A stretch of 64,000 nucleotides of DNA from Taudactylus pleione (GCA_031769625.1 JAUIMM010000888.1:1-64000), one strand, 5' to 3'. Numbered from the stretch's first letter, positions 1-11,389 are shown. Notes: a model not told the origin generated them from the letters alone. Translations and numbers: made by a program.

Positions 1-2
1 CC

Positions 3-827
3 CTCATCAGGCTTTTGCAGAAGCAGCTGGAGAAAGTGAAGGAGGAGCTAAGATGGAGTGATTCCGCTCGGCATGTGGGACTTGTGGATGAAGCCCTTCA
101 TTCGCTTTGCCAGGATTCCAGGGTGGTCATTCTGTTGAAATCAGACCTCTACATTTTGGCCACCATGCTCGATCCTAGGTTTAAAGCCTATGTGGTGTCT
201 CTCTTTCCAGCCGACACAAGCCTGCAGAGATGCAAAGACCTGCTGGTGAAAACACTGTCAGCTGAAGCGGAACGTGACACGTCAACAGCTCCTTCTTCAT
301 TTTCTCCCGCAACTGGGGCTCCCAGGAAACAACTTGTGTATCCTAAGCAACCCGCTGGCGGTGATACAGGGCAGGCAGGACCAAGTTTGGACATCTGGTC
401 CAGACTGAAGGACCTGGCAACAATTTCTGACATATCTACTGTCACTGCATATGATACGTTCACCATTGACAGAATGGTGGAGGATTACATCGGTGACAGC
501 ATCCAAGTAGGCATGTCAGACAGTCTGTACCTGTATCGGCAGGAAATAGAGGCAATTTGGAGGCTCCTGTACAAACTGGCTCTATTTTACCTGAGTTGCC
601 CCCCCTCCAGTGTGTACTCCGAAAGAGTGTTTAGTGCAGCCGGGAACCTTGTCAGCGAAAGGCGTAGGAGGTTGCTTCCACAAAATGTGGAGAAGATGAT
701 GTTCATAAAAATGAATTATCAACTCTTCCAGGGAGACCAGCCTCCAGAACGTACAGAGGGACCTGTGGTGGTGGATTCCAGCGGGGACGAATTAATACTC
801 TGTGAGGATGTACAGATCACTGAATAG
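3..827 (+). CDS. hAT transposase, C-terminal part, partial at window start
   Basis: The frame is open from the window edge and matches the last ~290 residues of the complete family H transposase at 54989-58105. It contains the LDPRFK motif and the hAT C-terminal dimerisation region with SSVYSERVFSAAG, whose glutamate is the third acidic catalytic residue of the family, followed by a basic run ERRRRLLPQ. Compared with the complete copy the tail is altered: a 6-bp loss and a GAG-to-TAG change near 825 end the frame 17 codons early. The ancestral stop is still visible at 876-878 after an acidic tail ending DDILPP. Whether the missing acidic tail matters is unknown, and the upstream state of this copy cannot be seen. 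The copy may be nearly intact or may be a pseudogene. Confidence 0.85.
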   Translation, partial: LIRLLQKQLEKVKEELRWSDSARHVGLVDEALHSLCQDSRVVILLKSDLYILATMLDPRFKAYVVSLFPADTSLQRCKDLLVKTLSAEAERDTSTAPSSFSPATGAPRKQLVYPKQPAGGDTGQAGPSLDIWSRLKDLATISDISTVTAYDTFTIDRMVEDYIGDSIQVGMSDSLYLYRQEIEAIWRLLYKLALFYLSCPPSSVYSERVFSAAGNLVSERRRRLLPQNVEKMMFIKMNYQLFQGDQPPERTEGPVVVDSSGDELILCEDVQITE

Positions 828-934
828 GATGAGGAATCGGTGGATGAGGAGGATGAGGACGACATCTTGCCTCCGTAGAGTCAGTTTGTGCAGGGACAGA
901 TTAATTGCCAGCTTGTTTTGTGGGGGCCCAAACG

Positions 935-990
935 AACCAATCATTTCAGCCACAGTCGTGTGGCAGACCCTGGCGCTGAAATGATTGGTT
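935..990 (+). other. Conserved hairpin downstream of the transposase stop
   Basis: Two perfect 16-base arms, AACCAATCATTTCAGC at 935-950 and its reverse complement at 975-990, flank a 24-base loop. The same structure lies at the same place in the copies at 8148-8197, 33267-33320 and 54880-54929. It may be an RNA structure near the mRNA 3' end or a transposase-binding site; both are inference. Confidence 0.75.
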
Positions 991-1510
991 TGTTAAAGTG
1001 TGCATGTCCTGTTTATACAACATAAGGGTGGGTGGGAGGGCCCAAGGACAATTCCATCTTGCACCTCTTTTTTTTTTCTTTGCATTATGTACTGTTTGGG
1101 GCCTAGTTTTTCAAACTGCTATCCTGTCTGCCACTGCAGTGTCACTCCTAGATGGGCCACGTGTTTGTGCCGCCCACTCGTGTCACTTAGCATAGTCGTC
1201 CAGGTATCTCGGTGCAATCTTTTGGACATTAAAACACTATTGTGAGGTGTTCAGAATAGACTGGAAATGAGTGGAAATTAAGGTTATTGAGGTTAATAAT
1301 AGCATAGGAGCAGAAAAACCCACAAATTCTGTGATTTTAAATGTTTTTATGCTTTTTTTTTTTTTAAACTACAGATCCAAAACACAAAACCCAGAACCCA
1401 TAACACGGAAGGGTGGTTTTGGCAAAACCAATCCAGATCCAAAACACGAAGAAAGATCCAGATCCAAAACCAAAACACAAAACACAAAAAGTGGCCGATG
1501 CACACCCCTA

Positions 1511-1668
1511 GTAAAAACACAATTAACACACAAAACTGCCATTTGTAATAACTTAATGTTATTAAATTAAAAAAACAAACAAATTGCAAAAATAGATATG
1601 TAGTCTTCCAACTTCTTAAATACCAACCCTAGAACTGGTCTGGTTTTTACCACTTACATACATACCTG
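1511..1668. other. AT-rich flank, nothing recognised
   Basis: This is AT-rich sequence next to the hAT 3' terminus. I see no coding potential or repeat structure in it. Confidence 0.5.
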
Positions 1669-2048
1669 CCGACATTCTGGCTGCTCCTTCCGGGAGGGAG
1701 CAGCCAGATCGGCAGGACGGGGTGGGCGTGGCCGAGACAATGGGGAGTGGCCAGTCGGGTGACGTCACTTGTGGACATGGCAGGGGCGGAGTCACGCGAT
1801 CGCGTCAGTTTGGACCCGCCCCCGCTACACAATGCCGATAAAATAGGCATTGTGCAGCAGGGGGCGGTGCCAAAATGCCGCAAATCGCGTCACCGCCTTC
1901 CCCCGCTGCGGGGGTTACAGGGGTTATAGCGGGGGGGATAGGAGGGGTGAGCGGCAGCCGGGAGAATTGCTGCCTTCCCGGGAGGTCGGGAGCGGCACCC
2001 GATTTTCAGGAGGCTCCCGACCAAATCGGGAGGGTAGGCAAGTATGCT
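1669..2048. repeat. GC-rich interspersed repeat with CATACNTGCC ends
   Basis: This GC-rich block stands out from its AT-rich flanks. It begins CATACCTGCCGAC and ends with GGTAGGCAAGTATG, an imperfect inverted pair. Internal stems are built on CGGGAGG/CCTCCCG words. A related segment beginning CCATACTTGCCTACTCTCCC lies at 46171-46437, so this is a dispersed family. The class (MITE or SINE) cannot be fixed from the sequence alone. Confidence 0.6.
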
Positions 2049-2142
2049 TACAGACGATAATGGGGTGGTCTGAAAATGGGTGGTCTGTAGGTATTTTTGT
2101 TTCTTTTGTTGCACAATTGTCACCCACTTGGAGTGTAAATAC

Positions 2143-2413
2143 TAGAGATGTACGCAGACCCCTGTGTTTTGGTTTTTGGTCTGGATTCATCTTCCTATTT
2201 TGGTTTTGGATCTAGATATTTAAAAAATAAAATACTTTAAAACTTTTTAAAAACAGCTAAAGTCATGTAATATATGCTATTCAAAACCAGAAATTCAGAT
2301 TTAAAACCCGAGTTCCAAACCAAAAAAAAGACCAGAACCATGACTACAATTTAACCGGACTCACGAAATTTGGGTAGATTAGGTTTTCTGGAGAACCAAA
2401 CCGCACATCTCTA
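2143..2413. mobile_element. hAT-type MITE, TAGAGATG ends
   Basis: A 271-bp non-coding element starts TAGAGATGTACGC and ends GCACATCTCTA. It is flanked by GTAAATAC (2135-2142) and TTAAATAC (2414-2421), an 8-bp duplication with one mismatch. The TTTTGGTTTTGGATCT words inside resemble the 3' subterminal part of family H, so it is probably an internally deleted relative. Confidence 0.8.
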
Positions 2414-2435
2414 TTAAATACATTGTCAGGACTAA

Positions 2436-2988
2436 GGGCTCAATTCAGACCCGCTCGCTAGATGCGTATCCTCGTTTACAGTATACGCAAATTTGGAACA
2501 CACCCAGCACGCAATGTCTTGGCGTGCGTTCACTTTGTGTATGTATATGCCCACCTGCCTGTTCTAAGACGCCCACTTGCGCACATCATCTCCAGGAAGT
2601 GTATGCAACCATCGGTACATCTGGTACCATCGGAAGCGAATGCAGCGTTTGAGGTAGACTATACCCTACAGCAAGCACTGCGATCACTTCAATGTAAAAA
2701 CCAGCCAGGTGACGTGTACAATGACGTTGCCTGTTACTTATGCACGCCTCTGAAACGACGTTAAGATGCTCAGGCACGCCTGCGTTCAAACCTCCACTCC
2801 CCCGTTTCTAGTGGCCTGCCCCTGTTACCACCCACAAACGGCTTCTTCTGTCACTCACTCAGTTGGGCTGTCTTTGGTCGGCGAGCGAATACTTCCCGAT
2901 CTATCACAGTGGTTCGAGCATTCGCGGAATGTGAAAATTGGCCAGCTACGAGCGAACACTTCTTAGCGGCCGGGTCTGAATCGGGCCC
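2436..2988. mobile_element. Foldback MITE, GGGCYCRATTCAGACCCG ends
   Basis: The left end, GGGCTCAATTCAGACCCG, is inverted at the right end as CGGGTCTGAATCGGGCCC. It is flanked by TAA on both sides (2433-2435, 2989-2991), a 3-bp duplication as in PIF/Harbinger-type elements. Related copies lie at 22989-23583, 39475-40067 and 61421-62019. No transposase is encoded. Confidence 0.8.
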
Positions 2989-2991
2989 TAA

Positions 2992-3295
2992 GTTTCCACC
3001 TGTACCGGGATAAGCAGATTACAGTCAGGTCATCCCAAACGGAATGTAGTTTAAATCCATCGGGATGCTGGTGCTCAGAATGCCGCCTGACGGAATCCCA
3101 AAGTAAGTAGTGGGTTTAGGGCAGGGTTATGGTTAGGGGTTAGAGATAGGCAATAGGGGCAGAGAGTGCTATGCAGGGCCGTAACTAGGGTAGTGCGACC
3201 AGTGCCATGGCACAGGGCACCGCAGGGCAGGGGGCGCTGTTTGGGATTGTCACTTTTCTGTTTATTAACATTCTCACTTGTAGCTTCCTCTTATT
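2992..3295. other. Fragments of a GGGATNCC-rich repeat family
   Basis: Words such as ATCGGGATGCTGGTGC and a run of TTAGGGTTAGG-like sequence match the family seen at 5239-5561 and 4440-4535. The minisatellite at 3296-4318 appears to sit inside this older repeat, because matching pieces occur on both sides. No gene is visible. Confidence 0.45.
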
Positions 3296-4318
3296 TTATC
3301 CCCAGCATCTCCTGGCCTCCTCAATCCCTTCCCTGGCCCTTCCCCATGGCCCTCTCTCAGGTGCACTATATTATGTCCCTATATTATGTCCCCAGCATCT
3401 CCTGGCCTCCCCTATCCCTTCCCTGGCCCTTCCCCATGGCCCTCTCTCAGGTGCACTATATTACGTCCCTATTTATCCCCAGCATCTCCTGGCCTCTCCT
3501 ATCTCTTCCCTGGCCCTTCCCCATGAGGCCATGGCCCTCTCTCAGGTGCACTATATTATGTCCCTATTTATCCCCAGCATCTCCTGGCCTCCCCTGTCTC
3601 TTCCCTGGCCCTTCCCCATGAGGCCATGGCCCTCTCTCAGGTGCACTATATTATGTCCCTATTTATCCCCAGCATCTCCTGGCCTCACCTATCTCTTCCC
3701 TGGCACTTCCCCATGAGGCCATGGCCCTCTCTCAGGTACACTATATTATGTCCCTATTTATCCCCAGCAACTCCTGGCCTCCCCTATCTCTTCCCTGGCC
3801 CTTCCCCATGACGCCATGGCCCTCTCTCAGGTGCACTATATTATGTCCCAATTTATCCCCAGCATCTCCTGGCCTCCCCTATCTCTTCCATGGCCCTTCC
3901 CCATGAGCCATGGCCCTCTCTCAGGTGCACTATATTATGTCCCTATTTATCCCCAGCATTTCCTGGCCTCCCCTATCTCTTCCCTGGCCCTTCCCCATGA
4001 CGCCATGGCCCTCTCTCAGGTGCACTATATTATGTCCCTATTTATCCCCAGCATTTCCTGGCCTCCCCTATCCCTTCCCTGGCTCTTCCCCATGAGGCCA
4101 TGGTCCTCTCTCAGGTGCACTATATTATGTCCCTATTTATCCCCAGCATCTCCTGGCCTCTCCTATCTCTTCCCTGGCCCTTCCCCATGAGGCCATGGCT
4201 CTCTCTCAGGTGCACTATATTATGTCCCTATTTATCCCCAGCATCTCCTGGCCTCCCCTATCTCTTCTCTGGCCCTTCCTCATGAGGCCATGGCCCTTTT
4301 TTGGGTGCGTTATGTCCC
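3296..4318. repeat. Minisatellite, ~95-bp unit, about 11 copies
   Basis: Units begin near TCCCCAGCATCTCCTGGCCT at about 3299, 3391, 3476, 3571, 3667, 3762, 3856, 3950, 4045, 4140 and 4235. Most spacings are 94-96 bp, while the early spacings are shorter. Unit differences are mostly point changes plus presence or absence of GAGGCC before the ATGGCCCTCTCTCAGG block. Open frames through the array (for example MALSQVHYIMS) recur only because the units repeat, so I do not call them genes. Confidence 0.95.
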
Positions 4319-5238
4319 TATTTGAAAAGTGAGGGGGTCGCCAATGCTCAAAAAGTCTAATTGCGGCTCTGGTGTTTGGTTTAGGTTGAGGGGGGGGTTA
4401 GGTTTAAGCAGTGGGGGGGGAGGGTTAGGTTTAGGGGTAGGGTTGGGATATTTACTGACAGGTGTCGGTATCCTAACCCTGTCAGGATGCCGGTATTGGG
4501 ATTCTGACCGCCGTTACTGTACCCAACTCATCCCAGACAGTTTATTTGTGCCAATAAGAAATTATAGCCCATCCCTGCATTGTGTTAGTATTGAAGTCGC
4601 ACTAGCGGTCACTTTAATACTATATTGGGACCCCTGGTGTTTTCGGGGGATACGCCACAAATATTATTCTATAAATAAGAGTACAAGTATTTTTTCCAGT
4701 TTTTGCTCTCAGGATTACTTTACATCTGTAGAGGATATGGATGAAAACAAAGCACTTTCCACTGTCTGCTGCTGTAAATAAATCAGCATGAACTGTTATT
4801 TTCTTATACAAGTTAAGCTAGATCCTGACTATGTCACCCATAAAACCATTTATACTGAGCCGTTCTGTACCAGTAATTCTGTCATGATATTTCTTACAGC
4901 CCGGCTTTTAGGATAATTACTGGATGCAGAGTTTATGCCGGCACAGTGCGGGCTGTCTACCAGTTCACACGCTGCAAATTGCTCTAGGAATGACTTTCCC
5001 AGCATGGGAGAACAAATAATAATTATTGTTGATAATATTTTGAAACAAACACAATGGTAGAAAATGTTAATACAGGTTCTTTCGTGTGCTTGGATCCAAA
5101 CACAAAAGCTGTTTTTTTGTTTTTAACATTGGACCCATACATTGGTTACACACCCTTTATGCTTTTATTAATACAAATATATAACTGTTGCACTAAGCAC
5201 ACACTGGCATTCGCAGTGCACTAAACACCTGTTAAAAT
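4319..5238. other. No gene recognised; repeat fragments
   Basis: From 4370 to about 4535 there is G-rich TTAGGTTTAGGGG-like sequence followed by GGATGCCGGTATTGGGATTC, again the family of 5239-5561. From about 4540 to 5238 I see only AT-rich sequence with no convincing frame. Confidence 0.5.
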
Positions 5239-5561
5239 GGGATGGGTATGGGATACCTGCGGTCAAAATCCTGACGCCAGCATCCCGATAGGTTTATGAT
5301 AACGACACCTGTCGGTCGGCATCCTAACCCTCCCCCTCTCCCTACCCCTAACTCTCCATTCTCGGTGCCTAAACCTAACCTTCCCCCTAGTGTCTAAACG
5401 TAACAAACCTCCTAGTGCCTAACCCCTAACTGTCCCCTAACCCAGCTACATACCTTCAGGATGCCGGCGGTCGGGGTGCCGGGATTCTGACAGGTGTTGG
5501 GATTCCGGTGCCGGTATTTTAAGTGCTGGCATCCCCTTTGTTGGGATACTGAACGTATCCC
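5239..5561. mobile_element. Foldback element, GGGAT ends, C-rich TAACCC core
   Basis: The segment is bounded by the direct repeat GTTAAAAT (5231-5238 and 5562-5569; the match extends to 9 bp). Its ends GGGATGGG and, inverted, GGGATACG both start GGGAT. The core carries many CCTAACCCTAACCCTCC-like words. An 8- or 9-bp duplication would fit hAT or Mutator-like elements; the superfamily is undecided. Confidence 0.65.
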
Positions 5562-5814
5562 GTTAAAATGCATATAAGCTGCATTGCATTTATTGTTTAA
5601 TATGTATTTTTAAATATAGACCGATGACAAAATAGTTTAAGGGGGCGATTCATTATCCTTTATGAGCCTGTTATACATATGGAAACACTGTATTAAGTAA
5701 CAGGCTCATTCATTATTAGGGAATTGATTGCCGTCAGCGACAGCCCGACAGGAGCAGAGTGCGACGCAGCGGAAGCCCGACAGTGCTGGAAATCCCGATC
5801 GTGGATAGGTAAGT
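5562..5814. other. Short palindromic repeat fragments
   Basis: Sequence near 5650-5720 has GATTCATTAT and TTCATTATTAGG motifs typical of the foldback families in this window. No gene is seen. Confidence 0.4.
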
Positions 5815-6110
5815 ATCCACTAACCTAACCTAACCCCCCTAACCCTAACCCTCCTTAGGGGTGCCTAACCCTAACTTCCCCCCCAAGTGCCTAACCCTAA
5901 TCCCCCCTCTAAGTGCCTAACCCTAACCACCCCCTTCCCCGCTGCCTAAACTTAAGACCCCCGGGGGGGTGCCTAACCCTAAGTCCCCCCCGGGGGTGCC
6001 TAACCCTAACCCTCCCTCCCCCTAGCCTAACCCTAACCCTCCCGGGGGGGTGCCTAACCCTAAGTACCCCCGGGAGCCCTAAACCTAACCCTGCCCCCCG
6101 CGGCTGTCCG
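5815..6110. repeat. Degenerate TAACCC-like repeat block
   Basis: Repeated GTGCCTAACCCTAA-type units are separated by runs of C or G (CCCCCGGGGG). The block resembles the vertebrate telomere word but is irregular and lies inside the same repeat type as 5239-5561, so it is better read as a transposon core than as a true interstitial telomere. Confidence 0.7.
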
Positions 6111-6664
6111 CTTGCGACGCCCGGCGTCGGGGAAATGCGGGCGTCTACATCTAGACGCCCGGCATTTCACCCATGCCGGGATAAGACAGTCGGGAAGCCG
6201 GCTGCCGGTATATAGGCAGTCGGCTTCCCGATTGCTTCCCATTATTAGGGGCCTGATGTGGATTCCCCGCATCCAGAAAATATTTGCTTGCAGCAACTGA
6301 TACCATTTTCAGGTGGTGTCAGTTCCCAATCATACGCACATGCAGGGGGGGTTTCTGTATACCCAGAAACCCCCCATGCCCGCCGAATAGTGGGGTAGTG
6401 CCATCGGTTTCAGTAAGTGTAGTACTTACCTGGCGGTGTGTTTGTTTTAGCAGCCAATGAGAGTCAGACAGACTCTCATTGGCTACTTTATCCATGGTGG
6501 GAGCTGGGCTAGAGCTCACTCATGATCTCCACCTTCCGGCTCCTGCAGTGGGTGATGGGAGAGATGTCATGACATCTCTCCCATAGTGCCGAGCGGGTGG
6601 ACAGAGGAGCTTAGGGCGGAGGGCGCAGGAGCAGAGATTCAGGTCAGAATATTGTGTTATATAT
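6111..6664. other. Foldback-like segment and inverted repeats
   Basis: At 6165-6250 a stem pairs GTCGGGAAGCCGGCTGCCG with CAGTCGGCTTCCCGA. At 6455-6482 CCAATGAGAGTC pairs with GACTCTCATTGG. No coding region is apparent. Confidence 0.5.
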
Positions 6665-7606
6665 TTTAGGGGCACTGCATAGGGCAGACCACTACTGGGG
6701 CCACTGCATAAGGGGCACTGCATAGGGCAGACCACTACTGGGGCCACTGCATAAGGGGCACTACTGGGGGCACTGCATAGGGCAGACCACTACTAGGGCC
6801 ACTGCATAAGGGGCACTACTGGGGGCACTGCATAAGGCAGACCACTACTGGGGCCACTGCATAAGGGGCACTACTGGGGGCACTGCATAGGGCAGACCAC
6901 TACTAGGGCCACTGCATAAGGGGCACTACTGGGGGCACTGCATAAGGGGCACTACTGGGGGCACTGCATAAGGCAGACCACTACTGGGGCCACTGCATAA
7001 GGGGCACTACTGGGGGCACTGCATAGGGCAGACCACTACTAGGGCCACTGCATAAGGGGCACTACTGGGGGCACTGCATAAGGCAGACCACTACTGGGGG
7101 CACTGCATAGGGTGGACCACTACAGGGGCCGCTGCAAAACAGGCACTACTGGGGACACTGCATAGGGGGGCCACTACTGTGGGCACTGTAAAAGGGGCAC
7201 TACTGGGGGCACTACATAGGGGGACCACTACTGGGGCACTACATAGGGGGGTCACTGTATATGGGGCACTACAGGGGGCACTGCATAATGGGCACTTCTG
7301 GGGGCACTATTTAAGGGGCACTACTGAGGCACTGTATAATGGGCACTACTGTGGCACATTTTAAGGTGCACTACTGGAGGCACTGCATAGGGGGCACTGT
7401 ATATTGGGCACTACTGGGGGCACTGCATAAGTGGCACTACTGGGGACCACTACTGGGGCATTATATAGGGGGTACCGTATATTGTACACTACTGGGGGAA
7501 CTGCATAATAGGCACTACTGGGGGCACTGTATAAGAGGCACTACTGGGGCACTGTTTAAGAGGCACTACTGGGGGCACTGTATAAGGGGCACTACTGGGG
7601 GGGGTC
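6665..7606. repeat. Minisatellite built on GGGGCACTACTGGGGGCACT
   Basis: A ~26-bp unit (GGGGCACTACT plus GGGGGCACTGCATAA) repeats throughout. Up to about 7110 it forms a larger composite with GGGCAGACCACTACT variants; after that it becomes irregular. Frames through it only echo the repeat. It ends just before the target site of the hAT copy at 7637. Confidence 0.93.
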
Positions 7607-8147
7607 TTTAATAAATCATGCTGGCTGTATTTATTTTAGGGGTGTGCACCAGCCACTTTTTGTGTTTTGGTTTTCGATCTGGATCTTTCTTTTTGTTGTG
7701 GATCTGGATTGGTTTTGCCAAAACCACCCTTCCATGTTTTGGGTTCTGGGTTTTGTGTTTTGGATCTGTATTTTTTTTTAAAAAGCATAAAAACAGCTAA
7801 AATCACAGAATTTGTAGGTTTTTCTGCTCCTATGCTATTATTAACCTCAATAACCTTCATTTCCACTCATTTCCAGTCTATTCTGAACACCTCACAATAG
7901 TGTTTTTATGTCCAAAAGGTTGCACCGAGGTAGCTGGATGACTATGCTAAGTGACACGAGTGGGCGGCACAAACACGTGACCCATCTAGGAGTGGCACTG
8001 CAGTGGCAGACAGGATGGCAGTTTGAAAAACTAGACCCCAAACTGTACATAATGCAAAGAAAAAAAACAGGTGCAAGATGGAATTGTCCTTGGGCCCTCC
8101 CACCCACCCTTATGTTGTATAACCAGGACATGCACACTTTAACAAAT

Positions 8148-8197
8148 CAATCATTTCAGCGCCAGGGTCTGCCACACGACTGTGGCTGAAATGATTG
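8148..8197 (-). other. Conserved 3' hairpin of hAT copy
   Basis: Arms CAATCATTTCAGC (8148-8160) and its reverse complement (8185-8197) lie just 3' of the transposase stop on the minus strand, as in the other family H copies. Confidence 0.75.
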
Positions 8198-8256
8198 GTT
8201 CGTTTGGGCCCCCACAAAACAAGCTTGCAATTAATCTGTCCCTGCACAAACTGGCT

Positions 8257-11200
8257 CTACGGAGGCAAGATGTCATCCTCATCCTCCTCATCCGCAGATT
8301 CCTCATCCTTTTCAGTGTTATGTACATCCTCATCCTCACAGAGTATTAATTCGTCGACGCTGGAATCCACCACCACAGGTCCCTCTGTACGTTCTGGAGG
8401 CTGGTCTCCCTGGAAGAGTTGATAATTAATTTTTATGAACATCATCTTCTCCACATTTTGTGGAAGCAACCTCCTACGCCTTTCGCTGACAAGGTTCCCG
8501 GCTGCACTAAACACTCTTTCGGAGTACACACTGGAGGGGGGGCAACTCAGGTAATATAGAGCCAGTTTGTACAGGGGCCTCCAAATTGCCTCTTTTTCCT
8601 GCCAGTACAGGTACGGACTGTCTGACATGCCTACTTGGATGCTGTCACCGATGTAATCCTCCACCATTCTGTCAATGGTGACAGTATCATATGCAGTGAC
8701 AGTAGACATGTCAGAAATTGTTGCCAGGTCCTTCAGTCCGGACCATATGTCCAAACTTGGTCCTGCCTGCCCTGCATCACCACCAGCGGGTTGCTTAGGA
8801 TACCCAAGTTGTTTCCTGGCAGCCCCAGTTGCGGGAGAAAATGAAGAAGGAGCTGTTGACGTGTCACGTTCCGCTTCAGCTGACAGTGTTTTCACCAGCA
8901 GGCTTGTGTCGGCCAGAAAGAGAGACACCACATAGGCTTTAAACCTAGGATCAAGCATGGTGACCAAAATGTAGTGGTCTAATTTCAACAGATTGACCAC
9001 CCTGGAATCCTGGAAAAGCGAGTGAAGGGCTTCATCCACAAGTCCCACATGCCGAACGGAATCGCTCCATCTTTGCTCCTCCTTCACTTTCTCCAGCTGC
9101 TCCTGCAAAAGCCTGATGAGGGGAATGACCTGACTCAAGCTGGCAGTGTCTGAACTGACTTCACGTGTGGCATATATGATGGGCTGGAGATATACGAAGG
9201 GCTGGAGAACCTTGCACAATACGAAAATCATTCTCCACTGCGTTTGAGTCAAGTGCATACCCCCTCCTTTGCCTATGTCATAGGTGGATGTATAGGCTTG
9301 AATGGCCTTTTGCTGCTCCTCCATCCTCTGAAGCATATAGAGGGTTGAGTTCCACCGCGTCACAACCTCTTGCTTCAGGTGATGGCGGGGCAGGTTCAAG
9401 AGTGTTTTATGGTGCTCCAGTCTTCGGCACGCAGTCGCTGAATGGCGAAAGTGGACAAAAAATTTTCGGGCACCCAAAGCGTCTCCTGCATGCCCCTGTC
9501 GCTTTTCAGAAAATTCTGCACCACCAAGTTTATTGTGTGAGCAAAACATGGGACGTGCTGGAATTTGCCCAGATGTAATGCCCGCACAATATTGGTGGCA
9601 TTGTCAGATATCACAAATCCCCAGGAGAGTCTAAGTGGGGTAAGCCACTGGGCAATGATTTCCCTCAGTTTCTCTAAGAGGTTGTCGGCGGTGTGCCTCT
9701 TACTGAAACCGGTGATACACAGTGTAGCCGGCCTTGGAACGAGCTGGCGTTTCTGAGATGCTGCTACTGGTGATGCTGCTGTTGTTGCTGCGTAAGGTGA
9801 TACATCTACCCAGTGGGCTGTCACAGTCACATAGTCCTTAGTCTGCCCTGTTCCACTTGTCCACATATCCGTGGTTAAGTGGACATTGGGAACAACCGCA
9901 TTTTTCAGGACACTGAGGACACTTTCTGACGTTTCTGTACAGTCTCAGTATTGCCTGCCTAGTGAAGTGGAATCTAGACGGGATTTGGAACCGGGGACAC
10001 ACTACCTCCATCAATTGTCTAAATCCCACTGCACTAATGGCAGATACCGGACGCACGTCTAACACCAACATAGCAGTCAAGGCCTCATTTATGAGTTTTG
10101 CTTCAGGATGACTGCTGTCGTACTTCATCCTCCTCGCTAAGGACTGTTGGAGGGTCAATTGTGTAGTAAAAGTAGTGGTGTTCCTACTTCCTCTCTGGGA
10201 TGATGAACGACTCCCAGTAATAACAGCAGTAGCGGCAGTAGTAGGCGTAGCAATGCAGGATCCTCCGGAGGAATCCCGGATAGGAGAGTTAGTCATGCCA
10301 GTTACTTGGCCTGCAGGACTACTTCCGATCCTGACTAAGGAGGAATTTGACGAGAAGGGAGTTGACGGTGTGGTTTGCTGGTGCTTGGATACAACAGGAC
10401 AAAGGGATTTAGGTGTCCCTGGACTGCTTACGGTCTTAGCCAAAGTTTCTGAACTTGAAAATAACTTTATATGAACGTGCTGCAGGTGACGTATAAGGGA
10501 GGATGTTCCTAGGTGGTTAACATCCCTACCCCTACTAATTTCACCTTTACATATGGTACATATGGCAAGACAGTTGTTGTCCGGATTTGGATAGAAATAT
10601 TGCCAGACCAAAGAGGTGGAATGTTTGGTCTTCTGCCCAGGCATGACCATGATGGGCTTTTTCATCCCACGGACAACATCTGTCTCCCCCGGAGCCTGAT
10701 TTAAACAAACCACATCACCATCAGAATCCTCCTCACCTACTTCCACCTCAGTGCCAGCTACACCCGCATCCTCATCCAGTTGTACTTCAACAGTGACATC
10801 TTCAATTTGCATATCAGCAAGTGGATGTGGGTGCTCCTTTCAGCACTTGCAGAGGGCGTGCAAATGGTGGAAAGAGCCACCTCTTCCCGTCCAGTGCTGG
10901 GAAGGTCAGGCATCGCAACCGCCACCACTCTTGGACTCTCCTTGGGGATTTGTGATATCTTCTTAGAACGCATATAATGCACAGTTCCTTGCTGTGCTCT
11001 TGCCAGCTTAACTCGTTTGATTTTTGTAGCGGAGGAGGGCATCCATCGTCATGTGAAGCTGAACCACTAGTCATGAACATAGGGAAAGACCTTAGCCGTT
11101 CCTTGCCACACTGTGTCGTAAATGGCATATTGGCAAGTTTACGTTTCTCCTCAGATGATTTATATATTTTTTTAAGGTCATTTTCCTGAACTTTGCCATT

Positions 11201-11370
11201 TGGGATTTTATATGCCCTCTACTATGACATTGGGCATCGACCTTGGCAGACGACGTTGATGGCATTTTATCATCTATGTCATGACTAGTGGCAGCAGCTT
11301 CAGCACTAGGAGGAAGTGGTTCTTGATCTTTCCCTATTTTATTTTTAGGGGACAAAGTTTGGTCCTCCAT
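8257..11370 (-). pseudogene. hAT transposase, frameshifted
   Basis: The start codon (11368-11370) and stop (8257-8259) align with those of the complete transposase at 54989-58105. The reading frame is carried by successive open blocks: 11092-11370 (N-terminus, MEDQT), 10758-11042, 9838-10812 (BED finger CTICKGEISRG to RHLQHVH), 9396-9866 (TTDMWTS first aspartate region, SDNATNIVRA second aspartate, CFAH) and 8257-9549 (SVYSERVFSAAG with the catalytic glutamate). Breaks fall near 11170, 10800, 9920 (a 2-bp loss) and 9465. No functional protein is expected. The encoded activity would have been cut-and-paste transposition of family H DNA in the nucleus. Confidence 0.92.
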
Positions 11371-11389
11371 TTATGTTATATTGATTAAA

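Larger units (their letters stand above)
1..1510 (+). mobile_element. hAT family H copy, 3' part (5' part lies outside the window)
   Basis: The window opens inside a family H hAT transposon. It holds the last part of the transposase, the 3' untranslated region with its hairpin, and the AT-rich 3' subterminal segment rich in CAAAACAC-like words. The element ends at ATGCACACCCCTA, the reverse complement of the TAGGGGTGTGCAC terminus seen at 7637 and 54355. The 8 bases after the end, GTAAAAAC at 1511-1518, would be the right half of the target-site duplication; the left half cannot be checked here. Sequence from about 880 to 1510 matches the corresponding parts of the copies at 33210-33843 and 54355-54990 (the latter in reverse complement). 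Confidence 0.92.

Noticed and set aside
3166..4285. Frames MALSQVHYIMS... in the 95-bp minisatellite
   Set aside because: The same 61-codon frame restarts in every unit with overlapping ends; there is no start context, domain or end outside the array.
5815..6110. True interstitial telomere
   Set aside because: TAACCC words are irregular, separated by G/C runs, and shared with the core of a dispersed repeat.
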